64,000 nt of DNA from Bacteroidaceae bacterium. Lineage in GTDB: Bacteria > Bacteroidota > Bacteroidia > Bacteroidales > Bacteroidaceae. Position numbers and translations under genes: made by a program. This document shows, piece by piece, positions 46,985 to 55,608 of the stretch. The stretch covers positions 62,001 through 126,000 of the forward strand of contig JAFUAH010000006.1 of NCBI GenBank assembly GCA_017464345.1, given 5' to 3'. A model generated the notes under the pieces. That model had not been told where the DNA came from and did no database searches. It was given only the letters and a program-made list of their open reading frames with translations. Every line of letters starts with the position of its first letter. Position 1 is the first letter of the stretch.

Positions 46985-49630
46985 ATGAAACATAAGTATC
47001 TGACATTATTGTTACTCCTCTCCCTGGGGCTGCCCACGATGCTACAAGGGCAAATCCGGGACACGAATCCTGTGGTGGACTATGGTCGCACACCCCGGGA
47101 CTACATCTTGGGAGGCATCACCGTGACGGGGGCACCGAACTACGACGACTTCTTGCTCATCGGCCTCTCGGGCTTGCAGGTGGGCGAGAAGGTGACCATC
47201 CCCGGAGACCAGGTGACCAAAGCCATCCGCCGCTTCTGGCGCAATGGGCTCTTCAGCAGTGTGGCCATCGATGTAGACAGTATCGTGCGCGATTCGGCCT
47301 ACCTCCACATCCGGCTGACACCGCGTCCGCGCATTTCGCAAATTAACTATGCGGGCGTGAAGAAGAGCGAACGCGAGGACCTGGAACAGAAATTGGGACT
47401 GGTGAAGGAGAACCAGATGACACCTAACACCATCGACCGTGCCAAAATACTGGCTAAAAAGTACTTCGATGACAAGGGCTATAAGAATGCCGAAATCACC
47501 ATCATACCCAAGGACGATGCCACGAAGCCCGACCACGTTGTCGTGGACGTGAACATTGTCAAGAAAGATAAGGTGAAGGTGAACCACATCTACATTACCG
47601 GCAACGAAAATCTGCCGGAGAAGAAAATCAAGGGTACCCTCTTTAGCAAGGGTGTGCTGAAGACCATCCACGAACGCAAGAACATGGGCAGCTGGTTCCG
47701 CTCGAAGAAGTTCGTGGATAAAAAGTACAAGGAGGCCAAAGACAATCTGATACAAAAGTATGCTCAGCTGGGCTATCGCGATGCCATCCTGCTCTCGGAC
47801 AGTGTGGTGCCCTTCGATGAACGCAGCGTGGACATCTACCTGAATGTGGAGGAAGGGCAGAAGTATTACATCCGCAATATCGAGTGGGTGGGCAACACGC
47901 TTTACAGCACCGATGCCCTGAGCCACCTGTTGCGCATGAAGAAGGGCGATGTCTACGACCAGAAACTGCTCAACGACCGTCTGTCGGGCGACGAGGATGC
48001 CATCGGTAACCTCTACTATAATAATGGTTATGTCTTCTATCAGCTCGACCCCGTGGAGACAAACATCGTGGGCGATTCGGTGGATCTGGAGATGCGCATT
48101 TTCGAGGGTACGCAGGCCCACATCAGCCACGTACGTATCATAGGTAATGACCGCGTGTACGAGAATGTGGTACGCCGCGAGTTGCGCAACAAGCCCGGCG
48201 ACCTCTTCTCTAAAGAGGCCATGGAGCGTTCCTATCGCGAGATAGCCTCCATGGGATTCTTCGACCCCGAGAGCATCGATCCCAAAGTGGAGCCCAACTA
48301 TGAGAACGGCACCGTGGACATGGCCTGGGGCCTCACCCCCAAGTCGAACGACCAGATAGAATTCTCGCTTGGCTATGGCCAGACGGGTGTCATCGGTAAG
48401 ATAGGTCTGCGCTTCTCCAATTTCTGCATAGCCAACCTGTTTAATAAGAATGCCGTTCGCCGTGGCGTCATGCCCATGGGCAATGGCGAGACCTTCAGTA
48501 TCAGTGGTCAGACTAACGGTCGTTATTATCAACAGTACAGCGTCTCGTATCTGAATCCCTGGTTTGGAGGAAAACGCCCCAATTCGTTCTCCGTCAGTGC
48601 TTTCTTTATGAAGCAGACCGATATCAGCGACAACTATTATAACTCGGCCTTCTTCCGGAACTACACCAGCAGCTACCTCTATGGTGCTGGGTACAACAAT
48701 GGGTACTACAATAACTACTACGAGAACTACTATGATCCGGATAAGTTCATCAAGATGCTGGGCGTGTCCATGGGATGGGGTAAGCGCCTCACCTGGCCAG
48801 ACGATTACTTCCAGTTCATGGCCGAACTGGCCTACACGCGCTATATGCTGAAGGGCTGGGAATACTTTCTCGTCTCCAACGGCAATTGTAACTCTCTGGC
48901 CCTGAATCTCACATTGTCGCGTACCTCCACGGACAACCAGATATTTCCCCGCCGGGGCAGTGAATTCCTGCTTTCGGGCTCTTTCACCCCCCCCTATAGT
49001 CTGTTCGACAACACGGACTATACCAATCTGGCTACCAATCCCAGTTCTGCCACCTATAACCGCGAACTGCAGGACAAATACCGCTGGATAGAGTATCATA
49101 AATGGAAGTTCAAGGCACGCACCTTCACGGCTCTCACCAAGGGCAGTAAGTGCCTGGTGCTGATGACCCGTGTGGAGTTTGGTATCCTGGGTCATTACAA
49201 TAAGCATAAGAAGAGTCCCTTCGAGACCTTCTATGTGGGTGGCGACGGCACCTCGGGCTATAGTTCCAATTATGCTACCGAGACCATAGGCCTACGAGGA
49301 TACGAGAACGGCTCCATCACCAGCATGGGCTATGGTTATGCCTACGACCGCTTCACGCTGGAGTTGCGCTATCCGCTGATGCTTGGCAACTCGGCCAACA
49401 TCTATGCACTGACTTTCCTGGAAGGTGGTAATGCATGGACCAATGTGAAGAAATTCAACCCCCTGGATATGAAACGCAGTGCGGGTCTGGGTGTCCGCAT
49501 CATCCTGCCCATGGTGGGCTTGCTCGGTATCGACTGGGCCTACGGCTTTGACAAGGTCTACGATGCCTCTGCCGGTGCCATGAAGAAGGGAGGCAGCCAG
49601 TTCCACTTCATTTTGGGACAGGAGTTCTGA
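46985..49630 (+). CDS. bamA: Outer-membrane protein assembly factor BamA
   Basis: A protein of 881 residues with a signal peptide ('LLLLLSLGLPTMLQG'). Five POTRA domains follow (e.g. 'GGITVTGAPNYDDFLLIGLS', 'INYAGVKKSEREDLEQKLGL', 'VNHIYITGNENLPEKKIKGT', 'YYIRNIEWVGNTLYSTDALS', 'ISHVRIIGNDRVYENVVRRE'), then a 16-strand barrel with an insertion rich in Tyr and Asn ('YNNGYYNNYYENYYDPDKF'). The last strand ends 'FHFILGQEF' with a terminal Phe, as expected for outer-membrane proteins. It folds barrels into the outer membrane. Three OmpH/Skp genes follow directly. Confidence 0.96.
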   Translation: MKHKYLTLLLLLSLGLPTMLQGQIRDTNPVVDYGRTPRDYILGGITVTGAPNYDDFLLIGLSGLQVGEKVTIPGDQVTKAIRRFWRNGLFSSVAIDVDSIVRDSAYLHIRLTPRPRISQINYAGVKKSEREDLEQKLGLVKENQMTPNTIDRAKILAKKYFDDKGYKNAEITIIPKDDATKPDHVVVDVNIVKKDKVKVNHIYITGNENLPEKKIKGTLFSKGVLKTIHERKNMGSWFRSKKFVDKKYKEAKDNLIQKYAQLGYRDAILLSDSVVPFDERSVDIYLNVEEGQKYYIRNIEWVGNTLYSTDALSHLLRMKKGDVYDQKLLNDRLSGDEDAIGNLYYNNGYVFYQLDPVETNIVGDSVDLEMRIFEGTQAHISHVRIIGNDRVYENVVRRELRNKPGDLFSKEAMERSYREIASMGFFDPESIDPKVEPNYENGTVDMAWGLTPKSNDQIEFSLGYGQTGVIGKIGLRFSNFCIANLFNKNAVRRGVMPMGNGETFSISGQTNGRYYQQYSVSYLNPWFGGKRPNSFSVSAFFMKQTDISDNYYNSAFFRNYTSSYLYGAGYNNGYYNNYYENYYDPDKFIKMLGVSMGWGKRLTWPDDYFQFMAELAYTRYMLKGWEYFLVSNGNCNSLALNLTLSRTSTDNQIFPRRGSEFLLSGSFTPPYSLFDNTDYTNLATNPSSATYNRELQDKYRWIEYHKWKFKARTFTALTKGSKCLVLMTRVEFGILGHYNKHKKSPFETFYVGGDGTSGYSSNYATETIGLRGYENGSITSMGYGYAYDRFTLELRYPLMLGNSANIYALTFLEGGNAWTNVKKFNPLDMKRSAGLGVRIILPMVGLLGIDWAYGFDKVYDASAGAMKKGGSQFHFILGQEF

Positions 49631-49633
49631 TGA

Positions 49634-49682
49634 GAATTGAAAGACTGAAGAATTGAAAGATTGAAGAATTGAAAGATTGAAA
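49634..49682 (+). repeat. 8-nt GAAAGATT/GAAGAATT array between bamA and the first OmpH gene
   Basis: Six units of the same kind as at 45361. They would provide an in-frame TTG start (49677), but the ATG at 49689 is preferred. Confidence 0.85.
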
Positions 49683-49688
49683 AATACT

Positions 49689-50198
49689 ATGAAACGATTT
49701 ATGATTATGCTGATGGTGGCACTGGGTGTCACATCAGCCCAGGCACAGAAGTTTGCCCTCGTAGATATGGAATACATTCTACGTAACATTCCCGCCTACG
49801 AGCGGGCCAGTGAACAACTGAACCAAGTGTCGAAGAAGTGGCAAGCCGAGGTGGATGCCCTGCAGACTGAAGCACAGACTCTGTACAAGAACTATCAGAA
49901 CGAAGCCGTCTTCCTTAGTGAGGAACAGAAGACCAAGCGGGAAGAGACTATCGTAGCCAAGGAGAAGGAAGCAGCAGAACTCAAGAAGAAGTATTTCGGT
50001 CCCGACGGCGAACTGTTCAAGAAGCGCGAAAGCTTGATGACTCCCATTCAGGATGAAATCTACAATGCCGTGAAAGACATTGCCGAGCAGAAAGGCTATG
50101 CTCTGGTACTGGACCGTGCCAGTGATGCTGGTATCATTTTTGCCTCGCCCAAGCACGATATCAGCAACGAGGTGCTGAGCAAACTGGGGTATAATTGA
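49689..50198 (+). CDS. OmpH/Skp-family periplasmic chaperone (1 of 3)
   Basis: A protein of 169 residues with a signal peptide ('MIMLMVALGVTSAQAQKF'). The mature part starts 'ALVDMEYILRNIPAYERASE' and continues as a long charged coiled coil ('WQAEVDALQTEAQTLYKNY', 'REETIVAKEKEAAELKKKY'), ending in a small beta domain 'YALVLDRASDAGIIFASP'. Skp proteins hold unfolded outer-membrane proteins for the Bam complex, in line with the bamA neighbour. Start taken as ATG 49689, since the upstream TTG is repeat DNA. Confidence 0.92.
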   Translation: MKRFMIMLMVALGVTSAQAQKFALVDMEYILRNIPAYERASEQLNQVSKKWQAEVDALQTEAQTLYKNYQNEAVFLSEEQKTKREETIVAKEKEAAELKKKYFGPDGELFKKRESLMTPIQDEIYNAVKDIAEQKGYALVLDRASDAGIIFASPKHDISNEVLSKLGYN

Positions 50199-50283
50199 GA
50201 AAGGAATAAGTCATAGGGATGCGATGCGTCGCGTCAGTCAGTGAATACGAAATAATAAACAAACAAATAAAACAATAGGAATT

Positions 50284-50790
50284 ATGAAAAAGATTTTAGT
50301 AGTGATGTTGATGCTCGCTCCCATGAGCATCTTTGCCCAGAAGTTTGCCCATTTCAATATGGCCAATGTCTTGCCTAACATGGAAGAGTACAAGACTGCC
50401 AGTGCCGAAATTCAGAAGTTGCAATCGCAGTATCAGGAAGAACTGCAGCGACTGCAGACGGAGTACCAGACGAAGGGTGAGGAGTTCCAGAAATTGCAGT
50501 CCGATGCCAGTACCGACCAGACTATCCTGCAAAGCAGAGCCCAGAACCTGCAAAAGATGGAACAGGATATCCAGGATTTCTACCAGGCTAGTCAGGAGAA
50601 CCTGCAGAAGCAACAGGCAGAGAAGATGGAGCTTATCCAGTCCAAAGTGATTGCTGCCATCAAAAAGATAGGTGAGGCAGGTGGCTACGTCTATGTGATG
50701 GATGTCTCCACGGGTGCCGTGCCTTTCATTAATGAGACGCTGAGTACCGATGTCACTGCTCAGCTAAGGACAGAACTTGGCATCAAGTAA
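50284..50790 (+). CDS. OmpH/Skp-family periplasmic chaperone (2 of 3)
   Basis: A protein of 168 residues. It has a signal peptide ('KILVVMLMLAPMSIFAQKF') and mature start 'AHFNMANVLPNMEEYKTASA', then a Gln-rich coiled coil ('IQKLQSQYQEELQRLQTEYQ') and C-terminal 'GYVYVMDVSTGAVPFINETL'. It is related to its two neighbours but clearly diverged from them. The preceding gap (50199-50283) holds a short 'GCGATGCGTCGCG' palindromic stretch and no promoter I can recognise. Confidence 0.92.
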   Translation: MKKILVVMLMLAPMSIFAQKFAHFNMANVLPNMEEYKTASAEIQKLQSQYQEELQRLQTEYQTKGEEFQKLQSDASTDQTILQSRAQNLQKMEQDIQDFYQASQENLQKQQAEKMELIQSKVIAAIKKIGEAGGYVYVMDVSTGAVPFINETLSTDVTAQLRTELGIK

Positions 50791-50816
50791 AACTAAAACA
50801 GGAGATAAGAGTTGCT

Positions 50817-51398
50817 ATGAAACGCATATTGTTGATTCTCTTTACAGTACTCTCACCTTTTTTCGCTTGCTTCTCGCCGCTTTCCGCCCAACTGAAGTTT
50901 GGCTACATCAGTTACGACAGTGTGCTGCATCAGATGCCGGAATATGCCCAGGCCAAGCAGAACCTACAGACCCTCCGCGAGAAATACGACCAAGAGGCTA
51001 CGCGCGGGGAGGAAGAGTTCCAGCGCAAGTTCTCTGACTTCCTGCAGGGGCAAAAGGAATTTCCCGAAAACATTCTCGTGAAGCGCCAGGCAGAGTTGCA
51101 AAGTCTCATGGAGGCGGGCATCAAGTTCCGCCAGGAGGCTCGTCAGTTGCTGCGGAAAGCCGAACAGGACATGCTGGTGGACGTGCGTGCCCGGTTGAAC
51201 GAGGTCATCTGTGCAGTGGGGGTTGAGTCGGGTTATGCCTACATTATTAATATAGATGGCGACGCCTGCCCTTTCATCAGTCCCATGCTGGGGGATGATG
51301 TCACCCAGCTGGTGCTCCATCGTCTGGGTATCGAGACTCCGCAGCCTCAGCTAGAACCCGTCATCACGGAACCGATGTCGGAGACGGAAGAAAAGTAA
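50817..51398 (+). CDS. OmpH/Skp-family periplasmic chaperone (3 of 3)
   Basis: A protein of 193 residues. It has a signal peptide ('LLILFTVLSPFFACFSPLSA'), mature start 'LKFGYISYDSVLHQMPEYAQ', then a coiled coil ('LQTLREKYDQEATRGEEEFQ', 'FRQEARQLLRKAEQDMLVDV') and 'GYAYIINIDGDACPFISPML'. It has a longer acidic C-terminal tail than the other two. It ends 18 bp before murI. Confidence 0.9.
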   Translation: MKRILLILFTVLSPFFACFSPLSAQLKFGYISYDSVLHQMPEYAQAKQNLQTLREKYDQEATRGEEEFQRKFSDFLQGQKEFPENILVKRQAELQSLMEAGIKFRQEARQLLRKAEQDMLVDVRARLNEVICAVGVESGYAYIINIDGDACPFISPMLGDDVTQLVLHRLGIETPQPQLEPVITEPMSETEEK

Positions 51399-51415
51399 GT
51401 CATAACCCTGGGGAA

Positions 51416-52339
51416 ATGACGAAAGAAGAGGAAGTACGGAGGGTGCACGACGGAACCTTGCCGACGCAGCCTGGTCCTATTGGGGTGTTCGATTCGGGAT
51501 ATGGTGGGCTCACCATCCTGAGCCGGATACAGCGGTTGATGCCAGGCTATGATTATCTCTACCTGGGCGACAATGCCCGAGCGCCGTATGGTACGCGCTC
51601 CTTCGAGGTAGTCTACGAGTTCACGCTGCAGGCCGTTCGTCGTCTGTTCGGCATGGGATGTCACTTGGTCATCCTGGCTTGCAACACCGCCTCGGCCAAG
51701 GCCCTGCGCACCATACAGCAGACCGACCTTCCCCACATCGACCCTTCGCGCCGTGTCTTGGGCATTATTCGCCCTACGGCCGAGTGCATTGGAAACATTA
51801 CCCAGACACGCCACATCGGCATATTTGCTACGCCTGGTACCATACGCAGCCGGACGTATGAGATAGAGATTGCCAAGCTTCACCCCGACATCCACGTTAC
51901 GGGTCAGGCCTGTCCCATGTGGGTGCCTTTAATAGAAAATGGAGAGTGTGACGGGCCTGGAGCAGACTATTTCGTGCAGAAGTACATCGATCAGTTGCTC
52001 CATTGTGACCCAGACATTGATGCTGTCATTCTCGGATGTACGCACTACCCCCTGCTGCTGGAAAAACTGCAGCGCTATGCTCCGTCCCATGTACGGCTGG
52101 TGCCCCAGGGCGACTACGTGGCCCACAGTTTGCAGGACTATCTTCACCGCCATCCTGACATGGAATGTCGCATCACCCGGGGCGGTACCACGCGCTACTT
52201 CACAACCGAACATCCTGGAACCTTTGATGAGAAGGCTACGCTTTTTCTCGGGCGTAACGTGCAGGCTGAACGCATCCTGCTCGACCCTGCTGCCCCAGAC
52301 GTATCGCCTTCCCTCAGCCCGGCCCCTCTCTTCCCCTAA
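51416..52339 (+). CDS. murI: Glutamate racemase
   Basis: A protein of 307 residues making D-glutamate for peptidoglycan. It has 'PIGVFDSGYGGLTILSRIQR', the two catalytic cysteines in 'LACNTASAKAL' (~88) and 'LGCTHYPLLLEKL' (~206), and 'RAPYGTRS'. It is slightly longer than E. coli MurI (285), mainly from an N-terminal extension 'MTKEEEVRRVHDGTLPTQ' and a C-terminal tail. It lies between the OmpH genes and rlmN on the same strand; 13 bp separate it from rlmN. Confidence 0.95.
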   Translation: MTKEEEVRRVHDGTLPTQPGPIGVFDSGYGGLTILSRIQRLMPGYDYLYLGDNARAPYGTRSFEVVYEFTLQAVRRLFGMGCHLVILACNTASAKALRTIQQTDLPHIDPSRRVLGIIRPTAECIGNITQTRHIGIFATPGTIRSRTYEIEIAKLHPDIHVTGQACPMWVPLIENGECDGPGADYFVQKYIDQLLHCDPDIDAVILGCTHYPLLLEKLQRYAPSHVRLVPQGDYVAHSLQDYLHRHPDMECRITRGGTTRYFTTEHPGTFDEKATLFLGRNVQAERILLDPAAPDVSPSLSPAPLFP

Positions 52340-52352
52340 AAAGAACAGCCCG

Positions 52353-53363
52353 ATGGAGAATCTGCTGGGAAAGGATATCAACGAACTGCGCCAGGTGGCG
52401 GCCCTTGTGGGTCTGCCGCCCTTTGCGGCCAAACAGATGGCAGGCTGGCTCTATGCCCGTGGGGTTGAGACCATCGACGAGATGACCAACATCTCCCTTG
52501 CCGCCCGTCAGCGCCTGCAGCAAGATTTCCGTGTGGGGCGGTCATCTCCCGTGGATGCCCAGCATTCAGCGGATGGGACCATAAAATACCTCTATAGCAC
52601 TGAAGGCGGCCATTTCATCGAGACGGTCTATATCCCCGACGGCGACCGCGCCACGCTGTGTGTATCCTCTCAGGTGGGCTGTAAGATGGGCTGCCGCTTC
52701 TGCATGACGGGGCGTCAGGGTTTCGATGGACAGCTCTCTGCTACTGATATTCTGAACCAAGTCTACAGCCTGCCCGAGCGTGACCGTTTGACCAACATCG
52801 TCTTCATGGGGCAGGGTGAACCCTTCGACAATCTGGATGCAGTGCTTCGGGCTACACAGTTGCTCATGGCCGATTATGGATGGGGTTGGAGTCCTCGTCG
52901 CATTACGGTCAGCACCGTGGGGCTGCGCAAGGGCATGGAGCGTTTCCTACATGAAAGCCCTTGCCACTTGGCCGTATCCCTTCACAATCCCTTCCCTGGG
53001 GAGCGTCGCGAGATGATGCCAGCGGAACGGGCCTTCTCGTTGACGGAATTCCTGTCCCTGCTGGCCCGTGAGGATTGGACCCATCAGCGCCGTCTATCCT
53101 TCGAATACATCGTTTTCGGCGGTTTGAACGACACCCCCCGTCATGCCCGTGAGTTAGCCCGCCTCTTGTCACCGCTGCACTGTCGGGTTAATCTCATCCG
53201 TTTCCACGACATCCCCGATTCGCCCTATCACAAGGCCGACGAGACCACCATGGAGTGGCTGCGCGACTATCTGACGCGCCACGGCATCACCGCCACCATT
53301 CGTGCCAGCCGGGGCGAGGACATCATGGCTGCCTGCGGACTTTTATCGACATTGAAAAAATGA
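52353..53363 (+). CDS. rlmN: Dual-specificity 23S rRNA/tRNA (adenine-C2) methyltransferase
   Basis: A protein of 336 residues, a radical-SAM enzyme methylating A2503 of 23S rRNA and A37 of some tRNAs. The N-terminal HhH-like domain has 'PFAAKQMAGWLYARGVETID'. The cluster motif 'CKMGCRFC' (CxxxCxxC, ~109) is followed by 'NIVFMGQGEPFDNLD', and the C-terminal 'IRASRGEDIMAACG' carries the methyl-carrying Cys. A much longer in-frame extension runs back into murI, but ATG 52353 just after the murI stop gives the normal family length. The stop codon is part of an 8-nt repeat. Confidence 0.96.
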   Translation: MENLLGKDINELRQVAALVGLPPFAAKQMAGWLYARGVETIDEMTNISLAARQRLQQDFRVGRSSPVDAQHSADGTIKYLYSTEGGHFIETVYIPDGDRATLCVSSQVGCKMGCRFCMTGRQGFDGQLSATDILNQVYSLPERDRLTNIVFMGQGEPFDNLDAVLRATQLLMADYGWGWSPRRITVSTVGLRKGMERFLHESPCHLAVSLHNPFPGERREMMPAERAFSLTEFLSLLAREDWTHQRRLSFEYIVFGGLNDTPRHARELARLLSPLHCRVNLIRFHDIPDSPYHKADETTMEWLRDYLTRHGITATIRASRGEDIMAACGLLSTLKK

Positions 53364-53385
53364 GAGAATGAGAAAATGAGAAAGT
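53352..53385 (+). repeat. 8-nt GAGAAAAT array joining rlmN stop and DUF4837 start
   Basis: Units GAAAAAAT, GAGAGAAT, GAGAAAAT and a partial fourth. They provide the rlmN TGA (53361-53363) and the ATG of the next gene (53376). Confidence 0.8.
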
Positions 53386-54434
53386 TATTGTTTTGCATAG
53401 TGACAGTGCTGATGGTCGTGAGTTGTAAGGACGGCCATCTCGCCATGCCCCAGGCCAGCGGACGGCCCTATGAGGTGCTGGTGGTGATGGATCCTGTCGC
53501 TTGGGAGGCCCCCGAGGGGCGTGCCCTCTTCGATGTGCTGGACACCAACGTGCCCGGCCTTCCGCAGCCCGAGCGCTCGTTCTATATCTCCCAGGTCGCA
53601 CCAGAGGATATGAACCGCACGCTCAGCATCTTCCGCAATATCATCGAAGTACACATCGACCCCACACAGTTCACGACCACGCGCATGAAATTCGTCCGCA
53701 ACGAGTATGCCGAGGGGCAGGTCGTCCTGTACATCAACAGCGATTCTCCGCAGTCCTTTGCCCAGCATGTTACGGAGCATCGGCAGGACATCATCGACTT
53801 CTTTACCAAGATGGAAATCAACCGCCTGTGCAAGGACCTGGAACGGAGATATTCCAAGCTGACCTACGATCTGGTCAAGGAAATCTTCGGCTGTGAGTGG
53901 CATGCACCCGAGGAACTGAAAAACTTCAAGCGGGGCAAGGATTTCCTCTGGACCACGAACAATACGGCCACTGGGATGGTCAGCATAGTCATGTACAGCT
54001 ACCCATACGAAGGGCCGGAGACCTTCAATAAACAATACGTCCTGCACAAGCGCGACTCGGTGATGCGTGTCAATCTGCCAGGCTCCGAGCCCGACATGTA
54101 CGTGCAGACTGACACTGCCTTCACCGAAGTGCGCCCTATCGTCGTCCACCACAAGTATGCCATGGAAGCTCGTGGCCTGTGGTACATGCGCAACGATGCT
54201 ATGGGCGGGCCCTTCGTCAGCCATTCGCGGGTGGATACCGAGAATAATCGCGTCATCGTGGTGGAGGGCTTCGTCTTTGCCCCCGAGAAGATGAAGCGCG
54301 GCCTCATGCGACGCATGGAGGGTTCGCTCTATATGCTCCGCCTGCCCGAGGAACTGAAGGACGAGGAGCAAGAGGACGAGGAGGAGACCAACCTGGAGGA
54401 GGAAGCCTCCCCTGCCACCCCTGCCGCCTCATAG
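53376..54434 (+). CDS. DUF4837 family lipoprotein
   Basis: A protein of 352 residues with a lipoprotein signal ('MRKLLFCIVTVLMVVSC', Cys 17). The mature start 'MPQASGRPYEVLVVMDPVAW' and following 'LPQPERSFYISQVAPEDMNR', 'IFRNIIEVHIDPTQFT' and 'WYMRNDAMGGPFVSHSRVDT' match DUF4837 of Bacteroidales. It ends in an acidic tail ('DEEQEDEEETNLEEEASP'). The function is unknown. It lies 13 bp after rlmN and 58 bp before pdxA. Confidence 0.88.
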   Translation: MRKLLFCIVTVLMVVSCKDGHLAMPQASGRPYEVLVVMDPVAWEAPEGRALFDVLDTNVPGLPQPERSFYISQVAPEDMNRTLSIFRNIIEVHIDPTQFTTTRMKFVRNEYAEGQVVLYINSDSPQSFAQHVTEHRQDIIDFFTKMEINRLCKDLERRYSKLTYDLVKEIFGCEWHAPEELKNFKRGKDFLWTTNNTATGMVSIVMYSYPYEGPETFNKQYVLHKRDSVMRVNLPGSEPDMYVQTDTAFTEVRPIVVHHKYAMEARGLWYMRNDAMGGPFVSHSRVDTENNRVIVVEGFVFAPEKMKRGLMRRMEGSLYMLRLPEELKDEEQEDEEETNLEEEASPATPAAS

Positions 54435-54435
54435 T

Positions 54436-54489
54436 CCCCGAATACCCTAAACTCCCTAAGAATCCCAAAACTCCTAATAAATCCCATAA
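54436..54489 (+). repeat. 9-10-nt CCCTAAACT-type array before pdxA
   Basis: About six degenerate units beginning CCC or CCT (CCCTAAACT, CCCTAAGAAT, CCCAAAACT, CCTAATAAAT, CCCATAATTC) fill the gap. Confidence 0.65.
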
Positions 54490-54492
54490 TTC

Positions 54493-55587
54493 ATGGAACC
54501 ACAAGAACGCATACGTATAGGTATCACCCAGGGTGATACCAACGGGGTGGGCTACGAAGTGATACTGAAGACTTTCGCCGAACCCACTATCCTTGAACTC
54601 TGCACCCCCATCGTCTACGGTAATCCGCGCATTGCCACCTACCACCGCAAGGGTATGAACCTGACGACCAACTTCTCATCGGTGCAGGATGCCGCTGAGG
54701 CCCAGCCCGACCACCTGAACATGGTGGTGGTGGACGATGAGGAAGTGAAGATAGACATGGGCATCCCCTCGCCTGAGGCCGGGCTGCAGGCCCTGAAGTC
54801 GCTGGAACGGGCACTGAAGGACTACCGTGAGGGCAAGATAGACGTGCTGGTGACAGCTCCCATCAACAAGCATACGATACAGAGCCCCGGCTTCCGTTTT
54901 CCGGGCCATACGGAGTACATCCAGGCTCAAGTGGGGGAGGGCAGTGAAGCGCTGATGGTGCTCATGAACGAGCGCATCCGTGTGGCTTTGGTCACCACCC
55001 ACCTGCCCATCAGCGAGGTGCCGCAGGCCATCACGCAGGAGACCATCCTCTCCAAGCTTCGCATTCTCCACCAGTCGCTCTGTCGCGACTTTGCCCTCTC
55101 TGCTCCGCGCATTGCCGTCCTGGCACTCAACCCCCATGCTGGGGACGACGGGCTACTGGGCACCGAGGAGCAGAACATCATCTCTCCGGCCATCCAGCAG
55201 GCCATTGCAGAGGGCATCCCGGCTTTCGGCCCATACGCAGCCGACGGCTTCTTCGGAGCCCGTACCTATGAACACTACGATGCCGTCCTGGCCATGTATC
55301 ACGACCAGGGGCTGACAGCTTTCAAGGCCCTGGCCATGGACGACGGCGTGAACTACACCGCCGGACTGCCCATTGTGCGTACCAGTCCCGACCATGGCAC
55401 GGCCTACGACATCGCGGGCAAGGGCGTGGCCGACGAGAACTCCTTCCGTCAGGCTCTCTTCACGGCCATCGACATCTGGCGTAACCGCATCCACTACGAC
55501 GAGGCCTGCCAGAGCCCGTTGCCCAAACTCTTCCATGACCGTCGCGAGGACGACCGCCGGCCGCCTCGTCGCCCTACGGAACAGTAA
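54493..55587 (+). CDS. pdxA: 4-hydroxythreonine-4-phosphate dehydrogenase
   Basis: A protein of 364 residues (E. coli PdxA 329), an NAD-dependent step of the DXP-dependent pyridoxal phosphate route. It has 'IRIGITQGDTNGVGYEVILK' at the N-terminus, 'VLVTAPINKHTIQSPGF' with a metal-binding His (~126), 'AMYHDQGLTAFKAL' (~268) and 'IVRTSPDHGTAYDIAGKG'. The extra length is in a ~20-residue loop after 'SSVQDAAEAQ' and a charged C-terminal tail. It is followed 21 bp later by a UPF0104 gene. Confidence 0.95.
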   Translation: MEPQERIRIGITQGDTNGVGYEVILKTFAEPTILELCTPIVYGNPRIATYHRKGMNLTTNFSSVQDAAEAQPDHLNMVVVDDEEVKIDMGIPSPEAGLQALKSLERALKDYREGKIDVLVTAPINKHTIQSPGFRFPGHTEYIQAQVGEGSEALMVLMNERIRVALVTTHLPISEVPQAITQETILSKLRILHQSLCRDFALSAPRIAVLALNPHAGDDGLLGTEEQNIISPAIQQAIAEGIPAFGPYAADGFFGARTYEHYDAVLAMYHDQGLTAFKALAMDDGVNYTAGLPIVRTSPDHGTAYDIAGKGVADENSFRQALFTAIDIWRNRIHYDEACQSPLPKLFHDRREDDRRPPRRPTEQ

Positions 55588-55608
55588 TTGCATAACCCAC
55601 CACTCCGT

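Noticed and set aside
49677..49688. TTG start for the first OmpH gene
   Set aside because: It lies in the repeat array; the ATG four codons downstream gives an ordinary signal peptide.
51939..52352. Long N-terminal extension of the rlmN frame inside murI
   Set aside because: It is a different frame of murI without RlmN motifs; ATG 52353 matches the family length.
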